Below, one piece after another: positions 1-9,934 of a stretch of 26,450 nt of DNA (within the stretch, counting starts at the first letter, position 1; each line of letters opens with the position of its first letter). Made by a program: the position numbers and the translations under genes. The stretch covers positions 5,001 to 31,450 of the forward strand of contig JAHBMJ010003922.1 of assembly GCA_018398765.1 (NCBI GenBank). Reading direction: 5' to 3'. The notes beneath the pieces are model-generated. The model did no database searches and was not told where the DNA came from. It worked only from the letters and a program-made list of their open reading frames with translations. This stretch comes from Chromera velia. Its lineage: Eukaryota; Sar; Chromeraceae.

Positions 1-196
1 AACGTGCCGTACACAAAGACTGACAGGGAAACCCGTCTACAGAGTTCGCTTTGCAACGAAAGCGCTCAGAGGGTTCCGGCCAGGGAGCTCATCTGACACA
101 AAGCCGAGTTCGCCACCATAGATTGCCCATTTCAGCAAAGCAACTGGTCTTGCCTGTCCACTTCTTTAGACTTTAAAGTCCGCTCTTCTCCCCACC
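1..196 (+). other. 5' flank of the RND-type gene
   Basis: This is the upstream flank and presumed leader of the 14-exon gene. No TATA box or other core promoter element can be called with confidence. The chosen start at 197 is preceded by CCACC, a favourable initiation context, and is the first ATG in the frame that leads into the first membrane segment. Confidence 0.4.
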
Positions 197-1887
197 ATGT
201 GGACAGAGGCAGATGCGACAAGCCAGGCTTCCGAGAAGCAGCGCAGATCGGTTTGGGACTTCGTTGTGAAGTATCCTCGATGGAGCTTGACGCTGTCCTG
301 CTCCTTTCTGTGGGCCCCCTTCATTGTCATGGTCGTCCTCGCCTACCTTTATGCCGAGCAATGTGAGCAATGAGCTGGGAGAGCAGTCGTAGATTCGGTT
401 CAAGGAGGACAAGCAAGCAAGCTAGGAATCTGAAAAGTGCATGCATGCGGACGAGAAGTGCATGTATATATGTATGCATGCATGAGCTGATGATCCCTCC
501 TGGCCCTCTCCCTGCATGTGCGTGCTTGCAGTCGTGGAGTTCAACTTAAAGATTCCTCCTGTGACGAGTCACTACAGTCAGTCCGGCATCTTGTCTTGTC
601 GGTTTGCTCTGTCGACTGCGGCACAGGGAAGAAGGGGGGGGGGGCACTCGACTGAATGAGGGAAAGGAGGTGTCGGCACGAGGGTGGAGGGAGGGGGGGA
701 TGGGCACAGATGCTGGACAAGACACGTGATTCGACAGCAGTTGACAGGCATGTTTTTGTTTTCCTCCAGGCAACCTTGCTAGCTTGCATCGAAAGGAGAG
801 GAGCGCTTCTTGACAACATCCTTTAATGGCGGATCGAAGAAACTAAGTGCAGTGCCTTCCTCCTTTCCTGCATTGCATTATGCTGTGTGAGTGGTTCCTT
901 GCAGACCACAAGTGGAGTTTCAGGAGCTTTGCGCTGGATGCCATCGCGAGGGAGACGACCGAGATAGGGAGGTTGAAGGGGAAGTCACAGCTCGAGCGCT
1001 CGCAAGTGACTGTGTCCAGTACGACAGGATACGTCACGATGATCTATGAGGCCAGAGACGGCAAAGATGTTTTGAATGAAGAACACCTTCTCCGTGCAGC
1101 AAGGCTGAACGACAAGTTGCGAAATCTAGACGCCTACAAGTCTGTGTGCGAGCTGGAGTGGCCGCTCGAGTTGGCAGAAGCTCCAAGCGACCAGGTCCCC
1201 CAATTAAACGAACAAATGGCCGGCACTCTCCCATGCTCGGTACACCAGTCGCCTGCAAATGCCTGTGTGGATTTTCATTGGATCAACGGATTTACCAGAT
1301 CAACGTGCGACGCTGGGGTGAGTAGTAAGGCATGAAGGTTTGCTGATGAGTGCGCGTCTTTTAAGAGGTATCAAACTGACTTTTCCCCTCTCAGTGTGGG
1401 ATGAACCTGTTCACATCGCTTCTGATTTCCCTTACGTACAAGTCAAATTTTTAGTCACCACCCTATCAGCCAGCGAGCTATGGAGAGTCGCAGCATGACA
1501 ACATATGAAACGGTGTAAGAAAACACATCTTCAGTCAGCCAGTCAGTAAGTAAGTCAGTCAGTCGCGCAATGAGTCAGTCGCACACCAAGGCCTTCACTC
1601 TCTCACTCTCTCACTTTGCCACTCACTCACTCACTTACTCATGCAGTCACCTGCTCAGTCATGAGAAACTTTCGCCATCCAGCATTCAGTTTTCCTTTCA
1701 AGTTTTTTCCGCTCTCCTCGTGCCACTTGCGCTTCACTGCACTGGATAATCTGATGCTCATGGCTAAGCTCCCACGTGCAAGCAAAGACGCTTGCTCCAA
1801 AGATGTGCGCACAATGGAGTGCCGTCGTGCAATTGTATATGTGCATGCGTGTGTGAAGACACAAACGTGTGTATACACATACCTCTG

Positions 1888-1936
<49 letters not shown>

Positions 1937-4900
1937 GTCGTTGCTTATCCTGGGGGGCTGCTGACATGTCAAGCCAAGTCAACAGTGGAGACGGGGGGAC
2001 GATTTCAGTGCCCCCTGGAATTCCTGACATACGATGCTCAAATTGCAGAAATGAAGAAGGAGCAATACTTCGCGTTTGACATTTCCGCCCCAAGAACTGT
2101 GGAGACTGTGGCAACGGGGGAGGCACTGACAGGAATTGACAACAGCTTCGGTTCAGCACAGGCAGGCGGGAACGGAGCATTGAGTGCAAAGATCATAAGA
2201 AGCAGATTTCCTGTCGGAATGCCTCTAAGAGGGTACACATCTGTTGACGATAGGTGCATCTGATTCTCTCTCGGAGACTCTAAGTCGCTCTTTATTTCCC
2301 CTCTCTGTCTGATGAAATCAGACGTTTTGAATTTCTTTCTCTCTGATTTTCGAAACGTTGAGTCGCTGTGTCTGTCCTTTTCTGCCTGCAGTTTTCTTGA
2401 CAGACTGTCTCCCTGCCCGCCGGTCTACTTGTCCGTCTGTCTATCCGTCCGTCCGTCTGCGTCTGTTCTTCTCAGTAATTGGCTTCAAAGCCAAACTTTG
2501 ATCAAATCTGGGTGGATGCAGGCAAGAAGAGCAGATCGAAAAAATCGGAGACATCTTGTTCAACTCCCTGGAGGAGGCCTTCGGGGAGACTCAGAGAAAT
2601 TCGGTGGAGGACACAAACTCCCCCTTCAAGCTCTACTTCTATTTTCCGAACGGGCAGTGGGAGGCAGTTAATGATTCCACCGACTTCGACGGAGCTCTGA
2701 GAGGAGCAGCGATCGTTTTCGTGTTCATCTTCACGATCGTGCGCCTTCGGTCTTGGTTCCTTGCCTCCATGTCTGCAATGGTCTTCCTCAGCAGCATCAC
2801 TTGGGCCTTGCTCATCTACAACGCTTCCGTGACCCAGTCAGTATGTATGTACATGTATGTATATATATGTGTCGGACTGCTGGGCCTTGCTCATCTACAA
2901 CGCTTCCGTGACCCAGTCAGTCCCTGATTTGTGCGATTTGCTATCTAGTGTTCTCTTCATTGCGAGCAGAATTGCAGCTTGCAACTGACCCCTTCAGAAG
3001 GACTGAAAGAAGAAATGCCGTTCCTGCTGAGGCTGAATTGGAACGCTCTCATTCGTTTTATTGCTGAGGTTATCACCCCTTTCTCCGTTTCCCTGGTAAA
3101 AAAGGGTCGCATGATGTTCTCCGTATCTCTGGTCAAAGAAAGGTGACGTTACAGCAGCTCCTTGACCTTCTTTTCTGTCCCCTCTCCTTTCACTTCGGAT
3201 TCATTAATTCAGGTACGTGACGTTCTTCACCGTTCTTGCCGCGTGCGTTTTCATCGGAGCATCGGCAGACCCTGTCAACGTCATTGCGGTCCGTCTGCAT
3301 GTCTCGTCATTCAACGCAGCTAGTAGCTCTTCCGAAATGCTCACTAGGAAGCAAGGAGACGTATATTTGCCAGAAACCGATTGCACACAGGAAGATTTGT
3401 TTTTCTTTCTGCCTGTGATGGTATCAATGCCATTCACCAGACAGAAGCATGAAGAATTACCCTGCGATGCATCAGTGTCCTCTCAATGCATGCGCCCATA
3501 GATTACTCTCTACGTCTGCCAATCAAAACTCCGTTTCTCCCTTTGCCGCATAAGCACACATGTATGGATGCAAGGTAGCGCGTGTCAAGACATATGCGCC
3601 GATGCATCACGCGTTTTGTATTGTTTCCGTCTTGTATTTTGCTGATTCTTTCTTGGAAAATCAACCATTGAGCCGGCAGCCGATCGCATCTGTTTCCTTC
3701 CACTCTTCCGTTCATGCATCCTTCGATTGTTCCTTTCTCCTCGCTTCCTCCGGCCCTCCTTCCCCCATTCATTATTCTTCCTTCCTTAATTCCCTCTTCC
3801 CTCCCTCTTCTGCAGGACTTGTGGGACAAGGCAGGAGAAGAAATCCCAGCCCTCCGGAAAGCTCCCGGCATTCGAATGGAGTGGATCTGGCCTAGGGCAG
3901 CAAAGGCCATCTCCATCTCGTACTCCCTCGCGACCGTCTCCTTCTTCCTTCTCTTGACGACACCAGTCCCTGCAGTCAGGTCTGTCGAGTTCTCTCTTTC
4001 TGTCTGTCTCTATCTGTTTGATTTTTTTCCCGTCTCTTTTGGGACTTCATGACAGGGTTGCCCCGTCTCTGCCCTTTCATGGTACTCTCCTGTGAACATA
4101 CTTTTAGACTGCACTCTAACTCTTGCTTTCTGCTCTATGGAGGGTGGACGTCCTCATGCTCGATCGATTGTCAGTTTGTTGGATTGACGCATGCATGTCT
4201 GCATGCATGCATGTGCCCACTGTCCTATTTTGGTTGCTTACTTGCAGAGGCATGGGTTTCTATGGAGGCTTCCTTGCCTTGTTCATTTGGATCGAGGCAC
4301 TCACCGTTCTGCCAGTCGGGCTGCTGTTCTCGGAGACGCAACTGAGCAAACGGAAATTCTGCTTCGGGTGGTTCGACAGGTCCGTCCCTGTCTTTCCGTC
4401 CGATCGTCCGACAGGCAGGCAGGTCAAGAGAGGGGGGAACGTGAAGGTCTGCTCTTGTGGCAGTGTGTCCAAAGAGCAGAGATTCGAATCCGATTCTCTG
4501 ACGGACTGAGTGGCTGGCTGCTGACTGAATGACTGACTGACTGAAGACTGACTGTCTGTCTGTCTGCCTGTATGTCTAAGGAGGAAACAGAAGAGAAAAA
4601 GGAAAGAAGCGAGAATATAGTCTTTGTGTCTGTCTGTCTGACATGCACACATGCAGGTGTGTACAGAAACGACTGATCAGTCAGCGCACCCGGACATCCC
4701 TCTTCGGAGGCCTCTCGAGGACTTTCTCGAGAAAAAACAGAAAAAGCATTCAGTCAGATGGGCCTCGGGACAGTCTTCCAAGAGTTGACCTGGAGGGGGG
4801 AGAGAGAGACGGAGGTTTGGGATCCCATGGGAAACAGGAAAGGGAAAATATCGAGCAGCGGGCAGCAAAACATTCGACAACAAAGGGAGGAGAAGCAGAA

Positions 4901-6045
4901 GAACAAAGGGGGTCGGGTGCAGAAATTCATCCTCGATTCGAAAGTCAACCAGAAGGGCCACCAGATCAGCAGGGAGGTGGTGAAGTGGCAAGGCATGTGA
5001 CGGTACAGGGAGAAGCGCTTGCGGCGGTGGGCGATGAAGAGAATCAACCGCCAGGTCTGGAAAGAGGGAAGAGCAGCAAGATCTTGGTTGAAGAAGAGCA
5101 AACGAGGTTCTCTCGTTGGTTGGCGGACACTTTCGCAACATTCATTATTCGTTTCAAGTGGTGGTTGCTTATTCCCTCCTTTCTCGCTGTAGCGGTCTTC
5201 ATGGTTCTTCTCGCCTTCAATGCCGAGAGCGATCCCCAAGGCTTGTCAATCCTTCCTGACACGAACAACCTCAACGAGTTCTCTTTTCTGGATCGAGAAA
5301 AGAGCTTTGACAGGTCGGAAAGGAAAGGAAAGGAGCATGACTCTTCCTTCCCCGTTTTATTCTCGAGAATCCTTCTTTTTTTTTTTTTTTGCGCAGATCA
5401 AACAAAGCAGAGTTGCTTCATTGGATATGCTTTGAGTGAATCTGCCGTCCCACGCACCCATCAATAGACCTCCTTTAGTGTCATGCAAGCGCCAAAACGG
5501 TTTCAGAGTGCCAGGAGACACAGATGGAAAGGAGAAAAAGGGAGGGAGAAAAGAAGTGGAAAACAAAGAGAGCTAGGAAGAAAGATGACAGGGTCGGGCC
5601 TACCCAAAGGACTTGCAGTGGAACACTAGATTGTTCAATGCGCTTCGCCAAGAACACCACCGCAAATGAATTTCCGCACTGCGTTTCCAGACAGCATGCC
5701 GGAATTTTTTCCCTTATTTTTTTTTTAATGAGTGCGTGTGCAGGTCTGGCGGCTCAGAGGGGAATTCGAACGTGCGCATTGTCTTCGGTCTGAACCCCGA
5801 CAACCCTATTGATAGATCAGGGGTCGACAACAACGAGCCTTTCGAATACGGAACTTTGAATAGAGCCCCTGGGTTTGAAGACCCTGTTCACACCTTCGGG
5901 TTTTCTGTGCAACAGGGGTCAATCTGCCTCGTGGACATGTGTTCAAAGCTGACACAGGCAAATCCAGACATCCGCCTGGGTCAGTCAGCGCAAGTAACAG
6001 GAACAGAAAAAAGGGGATGAATTCCCGAAGGATTCTTCCCTCGAC

Positions 6046-6076
<31 letters not shown>

Positions 6077-8968
6077 TGTTTCCAAATGACGGAACTGCTA
6101 GTTAAAATTAGTCTCACTTGGAGCTTCTCAGCCCTTGTACGGTCTTTCTTCGATGTCAGGAACGAATTTGCTGGTAGGAAGTGCCTTCTTTCCGCTCACC
6201 TCCCTTTCTTCGGTGTCTTCCTTTTTCTCTCTGCTGTCCGAGAAGATCATTCCGTCTCTTAATTTCGCTCTGCAGGTGAGACCAGTTCCTCTCAGGGATT
6301 CTCCTGCTGGCCAGAGGAATTCCTCCAAACTTTCATTACCAACCCGTCGATCTTCCCCCAAGTCGACGCGTCAGACGATCAAGTCGCGGGTCCATCTGCA
6401 GAAATCCGGTATCTGGAATATTTCAATGAAGCAACCTTTGCATGGTCAGCTTGGGACTGCCGCGACGTGCTTTGCATTCACGAATCAGTGACTTCATTGC
6501 CCAAAACTGTAGCGCTGCACCGCTCTGATCCGAGCTTTGCGCTTGCAGGAGAGAACAAAAGTTCGTTTTCTGTTTGCATGATTCGTCCATCATATGTCCG
6601 TATGTTGCCCTTTCATTCGTGGTCGGTTTGCGAAAGAACTGAAGTCAAAGTCAGTCGAGAAATTTTGTGGCCCTGTTCCTCGTGGATGTTCTTCTGAGCA
6701 CCCTCTGTCTTCCGTTCTCTGTCTCTATCTGTCCCCTGACCACTTTACCCTTCGCTCATCGATGTTCTTTTTCGTGGCAGTGAAGGAATGCGTTCCCTCA
6801 AACCGAGGAAATAGGTGTACACCCCATACAACACATGCACGCACGCAGGTACTACTCACCCATCTTCACTGGAGGTCCCAGTTGGAGTCTTGTTTTTGAC
6901 TCGTCCTTCAATATGGACACCCGGACAGATGCTGAGATCGCAGGTTCGTCTTGCATATGTCTATCCGGTATCATCTCAGCCAAAACTGATATTCGCTTGT
7001 TCTCCTGAGGAGTGTTTCTTATACTTCTTTCTCAGAGCATGGATGTTCAGCGGTCCTTTCCACAACTGCTCATTCTTGCATAATGCATGAAGATGCATTC
7101 GATGTTCGTTTTGTTTTTTCGTTTGCATCGTCAGAAGAATCCAGCAATGATGCAGCTCTTCTTTTTCTTCCTTTTCTGCGCTGCAGCTGGAAACTCCCAA
7201 CAGACGATGCTGGCCACCAGTCTGACGGTGCCAATTGCTGCCGGGACAAACTTTAGAGCAGAGGACGGCGTCGCACTGGCAGAGAGATGGGATGATTGGA
7301 TGAATGGCGCATTCACAGAGGGACACAAAGAGGCGATCCCTTCCTGTGTGGGCGCACCCAACTTTCGAGGCTTCGCGCTCTTAGAGCTAGCCGTCGGATG
7401 GCAGACCGTCCAGGAGTTGGCAATGTGCGTGCGTCAGTCTGGGGGCTAGGCAGGCAGTCAGCCGGTGGCTGTGGACACATACTGAAAAGTAGAGTTCTTT
7501 TTTGAGGTTTTGTGGTCTTGTCTGCAAGTAAGCAGGTGTCCTTTCTTCCCGCTATCTCGAACCACGTGGTGAAAGGTAGTCCTGCGGTTTGTTGTCTCTT
7601 TGTGTAAAGCCGAGCAATCTGGTACTTTTTGCTTTGCTCACGTGTCGCTTCTTCTTTCTTGTCACTGCCTCTCCTGAATTCCTCTGTTGTCTTCCTGCGT
7701 GGTTTTCTCACGGGCTCAGCCCGTTCGCTCTTGGGTGTGTGTACAAACGTGTGGAACGATTATGAAACATACGCGAATTCATTCATAGCAGGAAAGCAAA
7801 TGTGTACGGAAGGAACAGAGAAACTAATTGTCGCCCTCTTCTTTCCTTCCCTTTGCTTTGCCTTGCTTTCCTTTGCAGAGCTGCCGTGCAAGGAGTGGGC
7901 ATCACCATTGGGCTTGGGTTTGCGGCACTTCTGTTGATTGTGAAAAACTGGCGGACGGCCTTCGCAGCGACGCTCTCCCTTCTTTTTTCCATCATCTGCT
8001 CTGTGGGCTGTATGCTTCTGTATAGAAAAATCGGGCAGGTGGAGTCGGTGGCATTGATCGTCGTCCCGGGACTTGCGATTGACTACAGCGCCCAGTTGGC
8101 GCTTGCCTATCACTGGTATGCCGAGACGGAGAATGTGCCCCCGGGAAGGGCAGGGAAAGCAGCTCGACAGAAAGAGAGGGAATTTCGGATACGGGATTCT
8201 CTGGGAGGTTCGGGTCAGGCTGTGTGTCTGGGTTTCGTGACCACTGGGGTTGCCTGTGCCCTTCTGATTCCCTCGACTTTGAGTTTCTTTACGGCGTTCG
8301 CAGAAGTCGTCATTCTGGTGTTGGCGTGGTCTTTCGTCTTCGCCTTCACATTCTTCATCCCCCTCATGACCACCTCTCTAGCCCCAGCAGGCCGCAGGGG
8401 GTACCTGCCTGTGTTGAAGAAGAAGGAATTGGACGCTGCAGAAAAGCGCATCTGTCATTTGATAGGCAGCAGGAGAGCAAGTCTGAAAGGATGGAATTGG
8501 CAGGCGCAGTTTTTCAGCAGCAACAGCCGCAAAGCCAGCAGGGTCAGCATGGACGACGTCCTGTCTGCTCGAGAGCGGGGAAGCGTCCCTGTTGACCAGG
8601 TTGACAAGAGTGGGCAGGTGGAAGGTGAAGAGAAAGAGGATGTGCCTAGACTCTCTGCCGTCTCTCCCCAAGTACCTGCAGAAGACTTTGGAGAGTCCCC
8701 GTACAGTCAGCAGGAGCAGATGCAGGAGGAGAGGGTAGAGCGTTCTGACTGGACACAAAGAGAAGTGATAGAGATTCCAGAAGACGAGGTGGATGAGACA
8801 AGTCCTGACGTGGGAGCCGCAGGGCGAGGTTTGGGTTTGGGTGAGGCTCTGAGGAGGCCGGGGGAGAGAGGGCGGGAAGGCATTGAAAGGGCCGGGACTT
8901 CCCGGGAGTTAGAGCGGCACGGTGACGTGGACAGCGTGCCTGACGGGGGAGGGGACGTTCTAGACTGA
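197..8968 (+). CDS. Dispatched/Patched-like RND transporter, 14 exons, 1370 aa
   Basis: Exons: 197-362, 532-576, 905-1317, 1937-2253, 2522-2836, 3213-3288, 3816-3979, 4248-4379, 4657-5313, 5744-5979, 6276-6444, 6849-6943, 7187-7424, 7879-8968. The sum is 4113 nt, with matching phase at all 13 junctions and no internal stop. The topology is RND-like: TM1 (about aa 29-52), a large lumenal loop, TM2-6 (about 373-526), a charged cytosolic loop, TM7 (about 707-732), a second large loop, TM8-12 (about 1013-1167) and an acidic tail of about 200 residues. TM4 reads FIGASADPVNVIA (D438) and TM10 reads GLAIDYSAQLALAY (D1076). These are the places where Dispatched, Patched and bacterial RND pumps carry ion-relay acids. 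Family members export or move lipids, sterols or lipidated proteins using an ion gradient; the substrate here is unknown. TM4 has ADP where animal Dispatched has ADD. The TGA stop is followed in frame by TAG at 8975. The family call is strong, the exact start slightly less so; exon 2 (45 nt) and the exon 11/12 junction are the least certain joins. Confidence 0.9.
1533..1664. repeat. TCAG/TCAC-type degenerate tetranucleotide array in intron 3
   Basis: Runs of CAGTCAGTC and CACTCACTCACT alternate through this part of intron 3. The same motifs form a larger array at 25186-25665, so this is a repeat type shared across the window and not gene-specific sequence. Confidence 0.7.
1890..1933 (+). repeat. 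(TG)22 microsatellite at a 3' splice site
   Basis: An uninterrupted TG run ends two bases before the AG that closes intron 3 (AG at 1935-1936). It takes the place of the usual polypyrimidine tract of that acceptor. Confidence 0.95.
2802..2842 (+). repeat. 41-bp direct repeat, copy 1 (end of exon 5 plus donor)
   Basis: This copy covers the last 35 bases of exon 5 and the first bases of intron 5, including the GTCAGT donor at 2837. An exact second copy lies 79 bp downstream. Confidence 0.95.
2881..2921 (+). repeat. 41-bp direct repeat, copy 2 (inside intron 5)
   Basis: Exact copy of 2802-2842 placed inside intron 5, with a second intact GTCAGT donor at 2916. The 79-bp offset is not a multiple of three, so splicing from this donor would shift the frame; the first copy fits the reading frame. 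Confidence 0.95.
6050..6077 (+). repeat. (TG)n microsatellite in intron 10
   Basis: A pure TG run of about 13 units in the 5' half of intron 10, away from the splice sites. Confidence 0.9.
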
Positions 8969-9359
8969 CAACCCTAGACATGCAGAGGGCAGATCAAGAG
9001 GGAAAGTGACAGCGGCGGGGCTTGTGCATACCGATGTGAGTGTGTACTTCCCCCGGTCCGAGAATTTATACCGGCACTCCCTGAAGTTGACCAGGCAGCA
9101 ACGATATCCCCAGAACTTTGTAAGCCGGTTTTCCCACACTGCAGTCATCGCGGTCATGCAAGGCGCATGGACTGCATGCAGTCTCAAATTCACGGCGTTT
9201 CCCTGTTGCTTCATTGCCTTTTCTCGATCTGAAGACTTGTGCATGCCCTCGTTTCTGCGTTGAAACGCAGTCGATCCTGCAAAGCGCGGGACACTCCGAG
9301 TCAGAGCAAAACATACTAGATTTGAGGCCAGCGGCCGTGGAAACGGCCAAAAGACCAGT
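8969..9359. other. 3' flank of the RND-type gene, no gene seen
   Basis: Balanced base composition similar to the gene. It probably includes the 3' untranslated region. No polyadenylation signal stands out, and the short frames on either strand show no protein-like character. Confidence 0.5.
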
Positions 9360-9900
9360 ACTTGTAGATCAATACGAATTTTAAAAATAAAAAAAAATAG
9401 ATACTACATATAGTTTTATAGACTATAGTTTTTGAACAATACATTCTAAAACAAAAAATCAAGGGAAAATTGGTCTTATAATTATTTTTTTTGCTGTGAT
9501 AGGCCTAGCTCTAAAGTATTATACTACTACATTAGTATAGTAAAGTCCTGATTCAAAACTGTTTATGCATTATTACTTAGTACTACTAGTAAGGTTCGTA
9601 GTGTGATTTCACATACGTGTTACGTTTATACCAGTTATATAATTTTGTGTTTACTACTTTTAAAAACACTTGAAAATTTTAGATGTACGTAGAAAGCTTG
9701 GCAAAGTGGTGTTACGACTACTAATAATATCAGGAAACATTTTCAATCTAAAGTCTTTTAAGGTAATAATGAGATCTATATATATTAGTAACTACACCAA
9801 ATAGTATACAATAAATTGTGTACGTTATTGTACCGTAATTTGTACGTTGTATAATCAAAGGGCTTTGTGCGTTGCCGCTAAACGCTACACCATGCTAGAC
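9360..9900. other. AT-rich island
   Basis: Composition changes sharply at about 9360 to long A/T runs with many TACTACTA-like words, and returns to balanced composition near 9860-9900, just before the 3' end of the zinc-repeat/HNH gene. There are no usable reading frames. A similar island lies at 15181-15700. Confidence 0.7.
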
Positions 9901-9934
9901 TGATCATCGTGACGTTAGAATGCTGAAAAATGAT

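Larger units (their letters stand above)
363..7878 (+). other. 13 spliceosomal introns of the RND-type gene
   Basis: Introns are 363-531, 577-904, 1318-1936, 2254-2521, 2837-3212, 3289-3815, 3980-4247, 4380-4656, 5314-5743, 5980-6275, 6445-6848, 6944-7186 and 7425-7878 (169 to 619 nt). All are GT-AG. Donors in order: GTGAGC, GTCAGT, GTGAGT, GTGCAT, GTCAGT, GTCCGT, GTCTGT, GTCCGT, GTCGGA, GTCAGT, GTCAGC, GTTCGT, GTGCGT. Position +3 is never A, and +5 is G in 12 of 13. Most acceptors are T/C-rich tracts ending in GCAG. The introns hold low-complexity sequence only; no nested gene was seen in those longer than 300 nt. Confidence 0.85.

Noticed and set aside
770..815. Possible exon after TTTTCCTCCAG in intron 2
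   Set aside because: In the required phase it runs into TGA with no donor; exon 2 joins 905 directly in phase.
4677..5239. Long minus-strand frames (154 and 161 codons)
   Set aside because: They are antisense shadows of exon 9 of the RND-type gene, which is supported by matching splice phases and TM7.
6781..6815. Possible extra exon between exons 11 and 12 after GTGGCAG
   Set aside because: In the required phase it reaches TAG before a usable donor; joining 6444 to 6849 directly keeps the frame.
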